Positions 48,518-60,179 of a stretch of 64,000 nt of DNA are shown here, piece by piece (within the stretch, counting starts at the first letter, position 1; every line of letters starts with the position of its first letter). Source of the DNA: Loxodes magnus (taxonomy: Eukaryota > Ciliophora > Karyorelictea > Loxodida > Loxodidae). Below the pieces are notes generated by a model, which saw only the letters and a program-made list of their open reading frames with translations, searched no databases and was not told where the DNA came from. Where the stretch lies: contig CAMPDV010000361.1 of NCBI GenBank assembly GCA_946699065.1, positions 186,001 through 250,000 of the forward strand, written 5' to 3'. Both the position numbers and the translations under genes were made by a program.

Positions 48518-49441
48518 ATGCATTTTTTTGCGAAAACTCTTAAGATAACGAAACGGTTCCTTTGGAAGAATATCATTTCTTCTATTTAAATATGAAATCT
48601 TACCAAATTTATGCTTCTAAAGACTTGTTAATAAGATCAACTACGATAAAAGTTAAGGTATTTTTTAATATTTTTAGACTAAGTCATCACTGGTCACTCC
48701 TCATATGTTTACTCGGTAGCCATATCAAGTGACCTGAATTGAATTGTTTCTAGTTCAGGATACCCTGAAAATTCCATAAAGATCTGGAAATTCCAGACTG
48801 TTACCCTCCTAAGAACTTTATCGGGACATACCTCTTGAAATAGCTCGGTAGTTATCTTGCCTGAATAGAAATGAATTATATCAGCATCTGAAGATACAAC
48901 GATCAATATCTAAAATTTCCAGACTGTTACCCTCCTAAGAACTTTATCGGGACATAACTCTTGAAGTAACTCGGTAGTTATCTTGCCTGAATAGAAATGA
49001 ATTATATCAGCATCTGAAGATACAACGATCAATATCTGAAATTTCCAGACTGGCCAGCTTATTCAAACTCTTTCTGGTCATTCAAGTTATGTTTTATCGG
49101 TAATTTTATCTTTGGACAATAAGTATAAAATATCGAGTTCTTCTGATAAATCAATTAAGATATGAAACTTCTCTACTGGATAGCTAGTTCGTATCTTTCA
49201 AGATCACACGAAAGGTGTATCAAGTATTCAGTTAAATTCTGATTCAAGAGCTATATTTTCTAATTCTTATGACCGTTTAATCTAGATATGGGATTTTAAT
49301 ACGGGTGTGTGTATATAGACTCTTTATGGGCATGCATAACCAATTGAATCTATAGCATTGAGTAGTGACAATAAATGGCTAGTATCTGGAGCAGATGACA
49401 ATACTGTGAGGAAGTAGAGTATTGCGAATTAAGAGTTGAGG
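48518..49441 (+). CDS. WD40 repeat protein
   Basis: The ATG at 48518 is in frame with all the blades. An N-terminal degenerate blade (SIQIWNLTKFMLLKTCQ) is followed by about six WD40 blades: TGHSSYVYSVAISSDLNW, NSIKIWKFQ; LSGHTSWNSSVVILPEQKW; a near-copy of that blade; LSGHSSYVLSVILSLDNKY; HTKGVSSIQLNSDSRA, LIQIWDFNTG; YGHAQPIESIALSSDNKW. Conserved Trp are coded by TGA in some blades and TGG in others. Propellers of this type are protein-interaction platforms; no catalytic domain is seen. The end is unclear: after VRKQSIANQELR the sequence becomes low complexity. It starts where the unit 4 ORF1 is cut off. Confidence 0.85.
48791..49042 (+). repeat. tandem 126 bp (one WD40 blade) duplication
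   Basis: 48791-48916 and 48917-49042 are near-identical, and the same motif starts again at 49043, giving an exact 126 bp (42 codon) period. About four bases differ. One changes the end-of-blade Trp codon TGA to TAA (Gln) at about 48911-48913. It is a recent in-frame blade duplication. Confidence 0.9.
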
Positions 49442-52400
49442 AATAAATTTATTGAAGACTAATTAAATTTGAGGGTTTAATTTTTGAATGATTAAAAGTA
49501 GATAAAAAGTATATATTTGATATTAGATTTGTTATAAAGTTTAAAAGGATTAGTTAATTTTGTATTGAAGGTATATATATTTTATGTTTATACTTCTTAG
49601 TAATTTTAAAGGCCTTAATATTGTTTGGTATTAAAAGATATTAAGATTTGAAGGTTAATGAATTTAGATTATGTCTTTGTATATTTATATAATTTTTAGA
49701 GGTTAGTTCTTGATTTGGTTTTTAGTGAATAAAGATGAATTTGTTTAGATTTTTTAGTTATTTTGAAATATAAGTATTAATGGAATAAATTTGATTTAAA
49801 AGTAATGTTTAATTAGTTTTGTAGTTTGGATAACATTATAATAAATATTAATAAAATTTAAAACATTATTTAGACCATTTTATGTTCAGCGATTTATCTA
49901 GCAAAGATTTTTAGATATAATAAATAAAATTTTTTTAATATCTATAAAAGGAAAAATAGAATAGAAGTTTGAAAGTATTGGAATGTTTTAAAAAATGAAT
50001 AAAAAAAAACTATAAATGCAAATAGATCTGAAATGGGGTAAGCATAAATATACACATAGGTATAATATAGAATTATAATAAGTTAGCCAAATATAATAAT
50101 AATATGTAAATAATTAATATAGTTCTCCCTTATACTTAAAGTAAAATTGAATTTGTTAGTATATTTAGTTGTTCTCCTATAGTGAATAAGTATAAAATAA
50201 TTTGATGATTAAATTTGACGTAAGCAATAAATAAAAAAATAAGAAATAGAGTTTGAAATAAATGAGAAGTAGAAGGAACTGTTGATAATATAATAGTTAT
50301 TGATATAAATTTTGGAAATAGATTTAAAATGATAAATAGTTTGAAATAATTGATATTTGTTTAAATGAAATATAAATAATTTTACATGATATCTAAGAGA
50401 TTATTAAATACTTTATATATTATATTAAAATAATTTTAATATTTTAGATAATTTATTTATTTATCAAATAGAATATTTTATTTAAATTCAAGTTATATTT
50501 GTCACTATGAAGAGCAAAATTTAATTTTAATAAACTTAAGTTTAATCATATTTCATTAATACAGTTAACATTATTCCTAAATACTTCTAACTCAAAAATT
50601 TAAAAATATCGTAAAATAAGTTACAAAATTTCTATAATAAATTTATATTAAATGTATAAAGGAAAATTACACAAAGTAATCCTAAAGGAAACTCCATTTG
50701 TATTTTAATTTAAAATGCTATAAATTATATTTTTAGTAAAATTAATAAAACAAGCTTGATTTTTGTTTCAATGAACTTTCAAAATATAACATATAAAATA
50801 ATGTCAAAAACAAAAAAATTAAAACTTATTCTAAATTTAATTTTTAACAACCAACTTTTAGGATTCTAAAAAATGTACATAATTTAGTTTAATTTATAAA
50901 AAAATAAGGTTTTAAAGCAAAAGATATTGTCTAAATAAAAAGTTTCTGTAATATTTGAAATATAATAAGATAATAAATAATATTTGATAATGAATAGCTA
51001 TAATGAAAGTTTGAATATTAAATAAATAAAATTTAATAAATAGATTGATAAATATTAAAAAAATTAGTGATTAAGCTAATTTAAAAGAGTATATTTTTTG
51101 ATAAAAGAATAAATAATCTATTTATAGGCATAAATAATAAGGGAATATAAGATTAAATTTTTAATTATTTTAAATTTTACTAAAATATTAAATAGTTTTA
51201 AATAAATAAAGAAAAATACATTTTTACTAAAGTTTCTAAATACTAAATTAATTATATAGCATGGTTACACATGTAAAAGCTAAGTTGTTCTAAATTTAAA
51301 AAATAGTATTTTGAGATTAAATCAAACTATTTATTTATTTTATTTAAAAACATTATTATGAAAGAATATTCATAATTATATTATAAAAAAGATAATCTAA
51401 GTTTGTACCATTTAATTTTCTTTATCTATAATAGTCTTAATATAATAAAATATAACAACCTACAAATAATTAAACTTACAATCTTATATACACTACAATC
51501 AATATATATAACTCTATAAATCTATAATCATCATTTAATATATATCTACTGTAGAACATTTATACATCAAATTAGAATTTGCAATCAAACCTTTATTAAA
51601 GTTGCTTTAAGAATCAAAAGTTATAACATATAACAAACATTTGCTACCAAATTATTTAAATTATTTAAATATATCTAAGTATCTTTATACTTAGTAATAA
51701 TAAAAATGATATTCTAATATAATGCATATTAGCAAAATAAAAGTAATTAACAAATTAATATCATATTCATTATATCTAAAACATTAAAACTAAAGCTTTT
51801 TTAATTTATTAAGATATACTAAGTGTAAGTTAAAGCTATTACTATTATATCTATACAAAATGCATATACATAATAATATTTCAAATATTTTATTTAATAT
51901 CAATTTTAAAAACATTAATCATTTATTTCAATTTAAAAGATCAACTAATTCAATTCAAACATTTTCCTATTCATTTTCTAATTATAAATAGTCATTATTT
52001 ATTACTCATCTATTTTATTTATATTTTACACATTATATGTATTCAACGTGTCTCAAACTCTAAAATTCCTACATTATTTTAACATCAAACTTAACTCTTA
52101 AAAAACTACTTTTTTATAAGATAAACTGTCATAAGGTGAAATTATAGTTTAAAAGCAAAATATTTTCATACAAACTATAAAACAAACTATTTATAAGAAA
52201 TTAATTCAACTTGTGCAAGAATTTAGGGCACTAATATAACAGTAAATCTCTAAAAATTCCAATTCCAAAAGATATAGATGCAATGCTACAAGAAGACTTA
52301 TTATTTAGTAAGTTAATCTAGAAATAAGAATTATACCATTATAATAGATTTATTTAACAAACTTCATTTATCTTCAAGTTCATATCTTTTAGTCTTATTA

Positions 52401-53443
52401 ATTAATAGAAAAATTAAAAATATGTAATTTTAAAATTTTTATATGATATGTATAGTTATATTTAAAATATACACTAATTATTAAAAATACCATAGTTAAT
52501 AAGATGGCTGTAGCTGAGGTTTATTTTTTGATAAAAACTTCTAATCTTATGATAAGGTCAAGTTCCTATTCGCTGAGAAGTTCTCTGGTTAGAGTCAATC
52601 TTAATATGTGAACAAAATCTTTCCGATTATCCACTCTTGCTAGCGGTTTGAAGTCTGTTAGCTCATAGTTATCGAATCCTAGGCCGAAGCTTATTGAATT
52701 AAGTAGCAGGATATCTACGTTGTGTGCATTAAGAGAGTGTAATTTATTGTCTAGCAGAAGTTTCCAACCCCTCGAAAGAGAAATTTGAAAATGTATAATT
52801 AATTAATTGTAAACTGCTTATTACTCTTTAGATCATCTTTCAAAGATTTAAGATACTGAATTGAAAATATTTGTTACTATGCTTGGAGAAATCTGAATAT
52901 GTCATTTACCCAGTGAGGAACTTAATTGAAAATGGTATCACTATAATTAATTATTGCTATTATATGGAAATATTAATAAAATATAGGCATTAAAAATATT
53001 AAATTTTAATTAATTGTTAATTAATTGCTAATAATGAAAATAAAATATTTTCTTTTAAATAAAAATAAATTTATTAAACATAAATAATAGTTTAATAATC
53101 TGCTTAATTATAAGCATTAAACTAATATCTATTTAAACTAATTTTATTATTTATTTTACTTTTATTTCATTAAACTAAATCTTTTAATTTTAGTTATTAC
53201 TATAATTAATAAAAATCTATAAGTCTAATTTTAGTTTAATAAATGGATTAGGAAAGTTGTAAAATATCTAAAAAATAATTTGATTATTTAAAAAAGATTT
53301 CCTAAGGTACTTTAATATAGTTTCTTAATGTGCTCAAAATTTGTTAAAGTTGGTCTTAATGTCGCTCAATAAGTATTTTGTAAGCATATTAGTGAATATT
53401 TAAAAGCTTTATATCTGAGTTAAAAATCTATATTTCAACCGAA
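49442..53443. other. long AT-rich stretch, little recognisable
   Basis: About 4 kb of A+T-rich DNA. The first ~700 bases may include the tail or 3' untranslated region of the WD40 gene. A G+C-richer island at 52500-52770 (AGATGGCTGTAGCTGAGG, TTAGCTCATAGTTATCGAATC, TAGGCCGAAGC) stands out, with no frame, match to other elements, or tRNA fold that I can establish. The remainder shows nothing. Confidence 0.4.
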
Positions 53444-54290
53444 AAATATGAGAAGCAGCTTAATGAATTTCAACAAAAAGCAAAGCTAAATAAAAATGTA
53501 TAGAATTTTGCAAATATTTAAATAATGAAAGATATAGTAAATTAGTTGAATTAAAGTTATTTTGATGATTTAAAAACTCTTTTCTAAATATAATAAATTA
53601 AGTATATCTTCAAACCACAAATAATATTAGAGGGTAATTATAAAATAATATAAGAAAATAGAAGAAATAATTTAAATCTTACATAATTAAATACAAAATA
53701 TATAAAAATAATTACATTTACCATCATAAACTAAATAATAACAAAAAGAAAGAGTAACATTATTAAATACAATTAAACAGCAATACGAGCAGTTAAAGTA
53801 AAAGAATTAGAAATTTAATTAAGCTGAAAATTAAGAAATAAATGTTAACTAAATTTATGATCAGTTAATTTAAAATTGTTTTAGCGTGATGAGCTTTTTT
53901 GCGGAGAAATACAGAATTAAAATCCCATAACATTATAATATTGCAGATATAGTAAATGAATATTTTAAGTAATATATTTTTGATTTTACACAATTAACAG
54001 TTGAGAATATTGCTAAGTTCGTAGAAAAATTTTTTAATAAAGTTTTAGCAAATACTAATTTGCAAGAAAACCCTTTAAATTTATCTACCATATGTAATTA
54101 TTAAGATATTTAAATCAATCCAAGCAGTTATCAAGTTAAAGCTTGATTTAAAAATTTAATGATATCATAGAATTATCTAATGCAGATAACAAAGTAAAAT
54201 AAACTTTTGCAAATGCGATAACGATCTTAAAATGTTTGGACTATAATTTTATACAAAAAAACTATGGGGGAATAAGAACCTGAGCTGTTA
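53444..54290 (+). CDS. unknown coiled-coil protein, frameshifted
   Basis: An N-terminal coil (KYEKQLNEFQQKAKLNKN, from 53444) lies in one frame. From about 53772 the sequence YEQLKQKNQKFNQAEN, then IYDQLIQNCFSVMSFFAEKY, RIKIPQHYNIADIVNEYFKQ and FTQLTVENIAKFVEKFFNKV is in a second frame, with ATG at 53889. After AWFKNL (about 54158) a third frame gives IIELSNADNKVKQTFANAIT and ILKCLDYNFIQKNYGG. Composition is natural throughout, so this was a protein of at least 250 residues. The frame changes mean decay, introns or errors. No domain is recognised. Confidence 0.5.
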
Positions 54291-54630
54291 ATTTGAGGGG
54301 ATTAAATTTTCTAGATTGAACTCTAAGGAACTCAAATTTATAAGAGATTAATTTAAGGATTACGAAGCTAGCAAACTGCAATTTAAATGAAGTAAACTTA
54401 ACTAAAATGTAATTGGAATTACCCTAGACATTCCGTTTCTCCAGGGAATTCTTATGCGATCTTGAATCTTGGAATTTTTCAAAACAAACAATTATTTTAA
54501 TAGGTATTAATTTTAGAAAAGTGTAAGTTTCCTGAAGACTTAACATCATCATCTGTATTATTTCCTTATTATACGACATGTGAAGTAAGGAGATTTGAAT
54601 CAAGAACCAGGAATCATAGAATAGGAGCAA

Positions 54631-54740
54631 ACTGTCAGTCGAGCTTTAAAACAAGCGATAACCTTGAATAAGTTAAGTCTATCTTCTAGAGGCCGTAGAT
54701 TTTTTTCTACAGTAGCTAGCTTATAGACCAAACTGACAGT
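54631..54740. ncRNA. possible structured RNA closed by a 9 bp inverted repeat
   Basis: ACTGTCAGT (54631-54639) and ACTGACAGT (54732-54740) pair perfectly around ~90 bases. Inside, GTAGA (54695-54699) and TCTAC (54706-54710) form a hairpin with a U-rich loop. The local sequence is richer in G and C (GAGGCC, GCTAGC). It could also be the two ends of a small inverted-repeat element. No family is recognised. Confidence 0.35.
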
Positions 54741-54913
54741 AGCCATAAACCAAATTTTAAATTATTAAATTAAATATCATATAAATAAAAAAATTAATTA
54801 AATCTACAAAATTAGGAACAAAAAGGGATTAAAAAAAATAGAATATTTTCATAAAAATCTATTCATTATTAAATATATGTAAAAGTAAAAAAAATTTAAT
54901 TTTGATATAAATA

Positions 54914-55420
54914 AATAATAAATAAATAAGTTTGATTATAGAGCGCGTAGCACTCTCGTTGGTGCGCAGCTCTTTAAAAAAAATGTTTCATACTGACAAG
55001 AATGTTTGTTACTGATAAAATTATCAGATACTGATAGACCTTGTTCAATACTGGTATAATTATTCAGTACTGATAAAAATGTTCAATACTGATATAATTT
55101 AAGAATACTCGTAATCTTTAATACTTGTTGGAGGTCCAAGGACATGGCAGGATTGTGTCTCATTGCATCACCAAAGCAGAGGACGACATGTGTCAATTAT
55201 GGGTACTTAAATTCCCCACCTCTGATGAAGCTCGCAATATTATTTCTTTTTCGTTCCAGAATTAAAAATTATAATAAGTCAGTGTCGAAGGTCTAAGAAT
55301 CTTATGTCTCGAGGCCAAACCAAAGCAGAGGAAGACATAAAGTCGATTATGGGTACTTAACTTCCCCAACCTCTGATGAAGATGACCTTGTTGCTCACCT
55401 TCGAACAACTATTTAATAAT
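54914..55420 (+). mobile_element. hairpin-headed short interspersed element, copy S4
   Basis: The closest relative is S1. An (ATAA)n flank is followed by the hairpin at 54941-54972, the TACTGATAA repeats (one more than in S1), then the two halves 149 bp apart with CAGAGG/CCTCTG stems (55177-55182 with 55219-55224; 55326-55331 with 55370-55375). The 3' hairpin GTTG...CAAC near 55391-55410 is kept. Both outer stems are perfect here, while S1 has one mismatch. It lies next to family B copy B2. Confidence 0.65.
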
Positions 55421-55559
55421 ATCTATATAATAATAATAAACTATAAGAATTTCATTTAAAATGTTGAGACATAAGTTCAAAATTATTGGTAAATAATCAT
55501 GCAAATTATGTTAAATTTAAAACTTTCTGCATTTTCAATCGCGACTCTCTTTCACTCTC

Positions 55560-57790
55560 ATCTTGATAAGGATTCGATTAGTTCATTAAATCTATTTATC
55601 ATATTCTTTTAATAGGATCTAATTCTTCACATAGTCTTTAAAAACCTTTAATCTTCTTCTTAATAATTATTGATGGAATATTTTTATGTACATGTCTACT
55701 TTAATCATTTTACTTTTTGTAAATTACTGATTAATATTGTTCTAGTTATATAAAATTAGTCTTCTTTAATCTTTTCCAGTAATTATTTTGTGTTTGTTAA
55801 AATTCTTAAAAATATCTGAATAATTATATTGGAAAATGTGCTCAAATGTATCAAATTCCTACCTGCATAAACAAAATTAGTTGAATTATGTTTCGATATG
55901 TCGTTGATTCAGTTCATATTAAAATTATAAGTGTAAGTTCTTAGTTTATAGATTGAAATAGTTTCTTGGATTAGATGTCTATTGTATTTGGTGCATGTTA
56001 TTAAAGGAAAAACATTTTAATTACTTTCTATTTAATCAATAAATCTTTTTGCAGTTCACATTATTGCATTTCTTTAAAGTCATTCTTAGAAGAATTCTTT
56101 TTAGATTTAAATATTAAGATGCTTACTAAATTCTTTTGAATCATAGGTTCTTTGAATATCTAAATCATATTTTTCAATGATATTATCCACATAGGGAAGG
56201 TTAAATTTATTGTCCTTTTGAAGTAAAAAGACTATATCTGAATTAGTATTTTACTAGCTGAATCGAGTTAATTTTCAGTAAAGACGCATAAATTTTTATG
56301 TCAAAGAGTGGATAAATGGAAGTCAATTTAAATCAATAAAAAAAGATTCATTAAAGGGAGATTAAGAATATTTGAAAGCTAATCTTGATATAAATCTTTG
56401 TGATCTAGTAATTTTTCTAATCATTCCTTTAATTCCTGACATACTGCTCAAGGAGTTATATTGCTTCTATATTCTACTTTGGGTAAAATAGAAGTTCTAC
56501 AAAGGTTTTTATAACTAATTGGAGATATAATGCCATATTTGGAAAGTACAACAGTCGTTTTAAAAATTGCTTTCTTGTATATAGAAACCTTTTCTTCACG
56601 ATGCTTTTTATAATTTTACTTGTTACTCAATTTGTTTCCTAGATAAGTGACCGAGTCTCTCCATGTAATTGGGATTCCATTAATGTTTAAGTTAATTTCA
56701 ATTTCTTTCTTTTTTTCTCAGAAATTAAACTGTTTCACATTTCTTAACATTTATATTAAGTCTTAATCAAGTAAAAATTTAATGTTTCTGGGCATCTTTT
56801 TAGGAATCTACAAATTCAATTAAATCATCAGCAAAACTACGCACAACGAAAGATCTGAAACAAATATTAAATCCTAATTTCTTTTAATTATTTTCTAAAT
56901 ATCTTAATGTCATAGTATAGAGTTGCAAGTATAGGACCATGGCTACTTCCTTATAGAACACCATTATTAATCTTTATTGTTCTAGTAAGATACCCATCAA
57001 TAATAAACTTAGCATCAATATGTTATAAAATGATTCTAGAGCAAGAATTTAGTTTAATGGAAACCTCAGTTTTCTTAAATGATCAAAAAGTAACTTCCTA
57101 TGTATACTATCAAACGTCTTTTCTACATCGATTAAAGTAGCAATTAATTATTTTTTCGTGATCATCTACAATTTAAATCAATGATTTATTAACAGTTCAA
57201 AATTAATTGAGTAGTAGAAGTTCATAGAGAAATCCAAACTAAACTGAGCGTAAAATATTTCGTTCATATATATAATTATAAAGCCTTTAAGTAATTACCT
57301 TATCATAAATTTTAAACATACACTTTAGCAAAGCAATAGGTTACAATTACTTCAAATATTTTTACTTCCTTATTTGAAAATAGGAATTATATTAACTTTT
57401 TTCAAATCATTAGGTATATTAAACGTTCTAAACAAATTATTTATAAAACAAGTAATTATTTTATATAATTCTTTCCCTTCATATTTAATAAGTTAAGGTT
57501 TAAAACCATCCTGAGACTTTATTGTTTGCTAGTTAAGATATTATTTTTTAATTTAAAATTTCGAAAAAAAGATTCTCTAAAGATGACTCAATTGCTAGTT
57601 GTTGATAAAAGACTTATTTTTATATATTAAATTTATCTTATTATTCTATTTCTTCTTAACTAAGATTTGAATGGTTATTAAATAGTTAGTTTAATTATAA
57701 TTAATTTAGTTACGAATTTTTGGGTTTCTATCTAATATAATTAAATCATCCTTTTTTATACTAATTTTATATATCATTTTATATTTTTGC
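55560..57790 (-). pseudogene. family B reverse transcriptase, copy B2 (5' truncated, motifs intact)
   Basis: Read leftwards: an upstream reverse transcriptase region, motif A (ATLIDVEKTFDSI, 57114-57140), motif B (GVLQGSSHGPILATLYYD, 56920-56963), motif C FADDLIEFVDS (56800-56835), the thumb-like part INGIPITWRDSVTYLGNK, LPKVEYRSNITPWAVCQEL, and a C-terminal Cys/His region (CRQEFDTFEHIF near 55850). All catalytic Asp are present, unlike B1. Several frame changes are needed and no endonuclease is found upstream, so this copy is truncated and probably dead, but younger than B1. Confidence 0.75.
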
Positions 57791-57844
57791 TTAACCCTTA
57801 TTTTCTCTCAAAGCTTCTTTCTATATAAACATTAAAATATTTTC

Positions 57845-58751
57845 TTATGAGATATATAGAATTAATAAAAATGAAGCCCGGCTCTTTTACCAAATAAAAT
57901 TAGAAAGGAAAAATTAATATGAATCTGAAGAGAAAAAGTAGAAACAATCAAAACCTAGGAGGAGAATGTCCACACCTCCAAAGTAATAAGAAACTCCAGT
58001 TGACTAAGATCTTTCAGAAATTAATCTTAGTGAGGATCGAAATAGTATTGAATAACTTACAGAATTAGTAAAAATTTTGCTTAATGAGGTTAAAAAACTT
58101 AAGGAGTAAAATCAAATATTGATAGAGAATCGTGAAAACGTAGAAGATAGATTAATTAAATAAGAAAGAGAAATGGATGCCTATTGAAATATTCAAACTG
58201 ACTGCTCTTAGTAAATATAGTAAATGAAATTAGACTCATAATCATAATTAATTAAATAAACAGAACGTGCATAATAGCCAGAACCAATTGCGATATTGGG
58301 GCACAATCAAATTTAAGAATAATTTTAAAAAAATTAGCAAGGTTGTCAAATGGAAATTGAAAAAAGGCAAAAATTTATCAGAATACAATGAAGAGTAGAA
58401 AGTGCTATTACTGCAAGAAAAAAGGACACTAATACAAATAGTGTAGAAATTTCTATGTATTCAAGAATGAATTTAATTAGAGAGCTAAGAGACTGACAGA
58501 AAGAATTCATATTACTGAGAGAGGATCTATTTATCAAATTAAAGAGACAAGCGCCAAAAGAATAGTAGCAAGGTAGATGGATGAAAGATGGAGAGAGAAG
58601 ATAAATACAAGATTTATGACAAGAAAAAATAGAAATGAAACAATAAACTTTTCTTTTTAGTCACCAGACTATTCTGGTTGGAAAGAGGGAAATTGGTGAA
58701 AATCCAAGAAGACCTCTAAGCAATTTTATCTATTATTATGAGATATATAGA
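57845..58751 (+). mobile_element. zinc-knuckle cassette flanked by a 16 bp direct repeat
   Basis: TTATGAGATATATAGA occurs at 57845-57860 and again at 58736-58751, exactly flanking 875 bp that contain the coiled-coil/CCHC gene. A perfect 16 bp direct repeat is the hallmark of target-site duplication by a non-LTR retrotransposon or a similar element. The cassette has no evident poly(A) or terminal inverted repeats. It sits between family B2 and a WD40 gene. Confidence 0.75.
57967..58735 (+). CDS. coiled-coil and CCHC zinc-knuckle (ORF1/gag-like) protein
   Basis: The ATG at 57967 begins MSTPPKQQETPVDQDLSEIN, followed by a coiled coil (LTELVKILLNEVKKLKEQ, ENVEDRLIKQEREMD). Near 58320-58340 the good frame moves by -1 after a run of A, giving NGNWKKAKIYQN and a perfect zinc knuckle CYYCKKKGHQYKQC (C-x2-C-x4-H-x4-C, about 58396-58437). 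It then continues RAKRLTERIHITERGSIYQI and YSGWKEGNWW. Coil plus CCHC is typical of nucleic-acid-binding ORF1 proteins. The frame change could be decay or ribosomal slippage on AAAAAAT; units 2 and 3 shift in a different direction, which favours decay. Confidence 0.65.
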
Positions 58752-58879
58752 TATTTTTTCATCCAATACATTAATTTTATATAGTTTGATAATTAACTAA
58801 TGTCAGATTTTCAATCAAAATTAATTTATCAAATAATATAAAAATAATTAAAAACATTTCTTTTACATAAAATTGCCTT

Positions 58880-59770
58880 TTTTTACTGCCTTTATTTAAC
58901 TATTTCACTTTAAGGACTCAAATATATTTTCAAAACTACAATTAAACATCTGCAATGCATCTCTCTTTTGCAATTCACTCTAACTTCACACTTTTTCAAT
59001 TTAATTAAAAACTTACTTGCTTTTGAACTTTACTAATTTTCAGACTTCAAAGCAAATTTTGCACACTTCACTTTCTCACTATTTATCACCACCTCTTGAT
59101 AAGAGTCATTAGTTGTCCTTACTTAATGTAGCTGAATAACCTCAATGTCTTATTAAGGTTGTTAGATTATCACCTGATAAAAAATTCAATAATTTGATAG
59201 TTTAATCACAGTTATAAACTTATTACATTATTAAAATATTCTGTTAAAGTTCGAATACATTGCCTGTCTAAAAGTTCTATATCTTTAATTATTTGTAAAT
59301 TTTCTCTGACATTATGAATTTATTATCATTACTTAAAATTATTGCTCTAATCAGGCCTTTATTTTTTTTGAAAAACCCAATACATTGTCCAGTTTAGAAA
59401 TTTCATATCTTTATATTCTTATCAAAACTTTCCGATACTATTTATTTATAATCTCATATTAAAACTATCAATCTTACTCAATTCATATGTCCCTACAAAG
59501 TACTCTTACAAATAATAGTTATGAAGTCTCAAATCTTTATCGTATTATCATAAATCCTGTTATTATTTATTTCTAGTCATCCATTACATCTACAGAAAGA
59601 ACCTCTCTCGTATATCCTTCAAAGTACTCTTACAAGTCCCATTCAAAAATTATCATATTTTTATAGTCTTATCGGAACTTCTCAATACTATTCATTTCTA
59701 GTCACTTGCTTCAGTTACTGATAAGACGAAACCATTATGTCTTGCAAAGTAGCTAATTATTATGCAGTTA
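58880..59770 (-). pseudogene. second WD40 repeat gene, decayed
   Basis: On the minus strand from about 59750: HNGFVLSVTEASDQKW, DKTIKIWQFLNGTCKSTL, a frame change, GYTREVLSVDVMDDQKQ, another frame change, YDNTIKIWDF, then LQGHMNWVRLIVLIWDYKQ, SFDKNIKIWNFQTGQC, then degenerate blades (LSKDNQWLLSRGGDK) and a C-terminal tail (FEVWKLVKFKSKQVFNQI). TGA again supplies the Trp of IKIW and QKW. At least two frameshifts break it. It is related to, but not a recent copy of, the 48.5 kb gene. Confidence 0.7.
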
Positions 59771-60179
59771 TACGTTAGTTAAATTTGCTCCATTAAAATT
59801 ACAATTTATTAGACATGTGTTTCTTAAATTGCCACCATACATGTTGGTATTTTATAAATTGAAATTTTACAGCAATATATCAATAAATAAGCACCTTTAA
59901 TTCTTATTGCTTCTAAACTTTTATATAAACGCATATTTTAAATTCTTCATAATAGTTATGGTATTCGCTGAGGCTTGATCTTCTTCATTAAAAGTTTTAG
60001 GTAATTTAATGACTTTTTTATTTTATAAGTTTTAACTTGAATTCTGCTTGAACTGGTTTAAAATTTTTTTATTATACCATAATTAGATTTATTCAAATAA
60101 TTTTTTTTACTTTGGACCTGATAAAACTTGTTATAAATTTATATCCTTAAATATTTTTTCAAATTTTCAAATTTTCAAA
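59771..60179. other. AT-rich spacer
   Basis: No recognisable feature; it may hold the 5' flank of the WD40 gene. Confidence 0.4.

Noticed and set aside
52640..52720. tRNA gene suggested by TATCGAATCCTA
   Set aside because: I could not form an acceptor stem, D arm and anticodon arm around it.
58320..58345. Programmed -1 frameshift on AAAAAAT between the coiled coil and the zinc knuckle
   Set aside because: The related cassettes at 13.9 and 31.9 kb change frame in a different direction and place, so decay is simpler.
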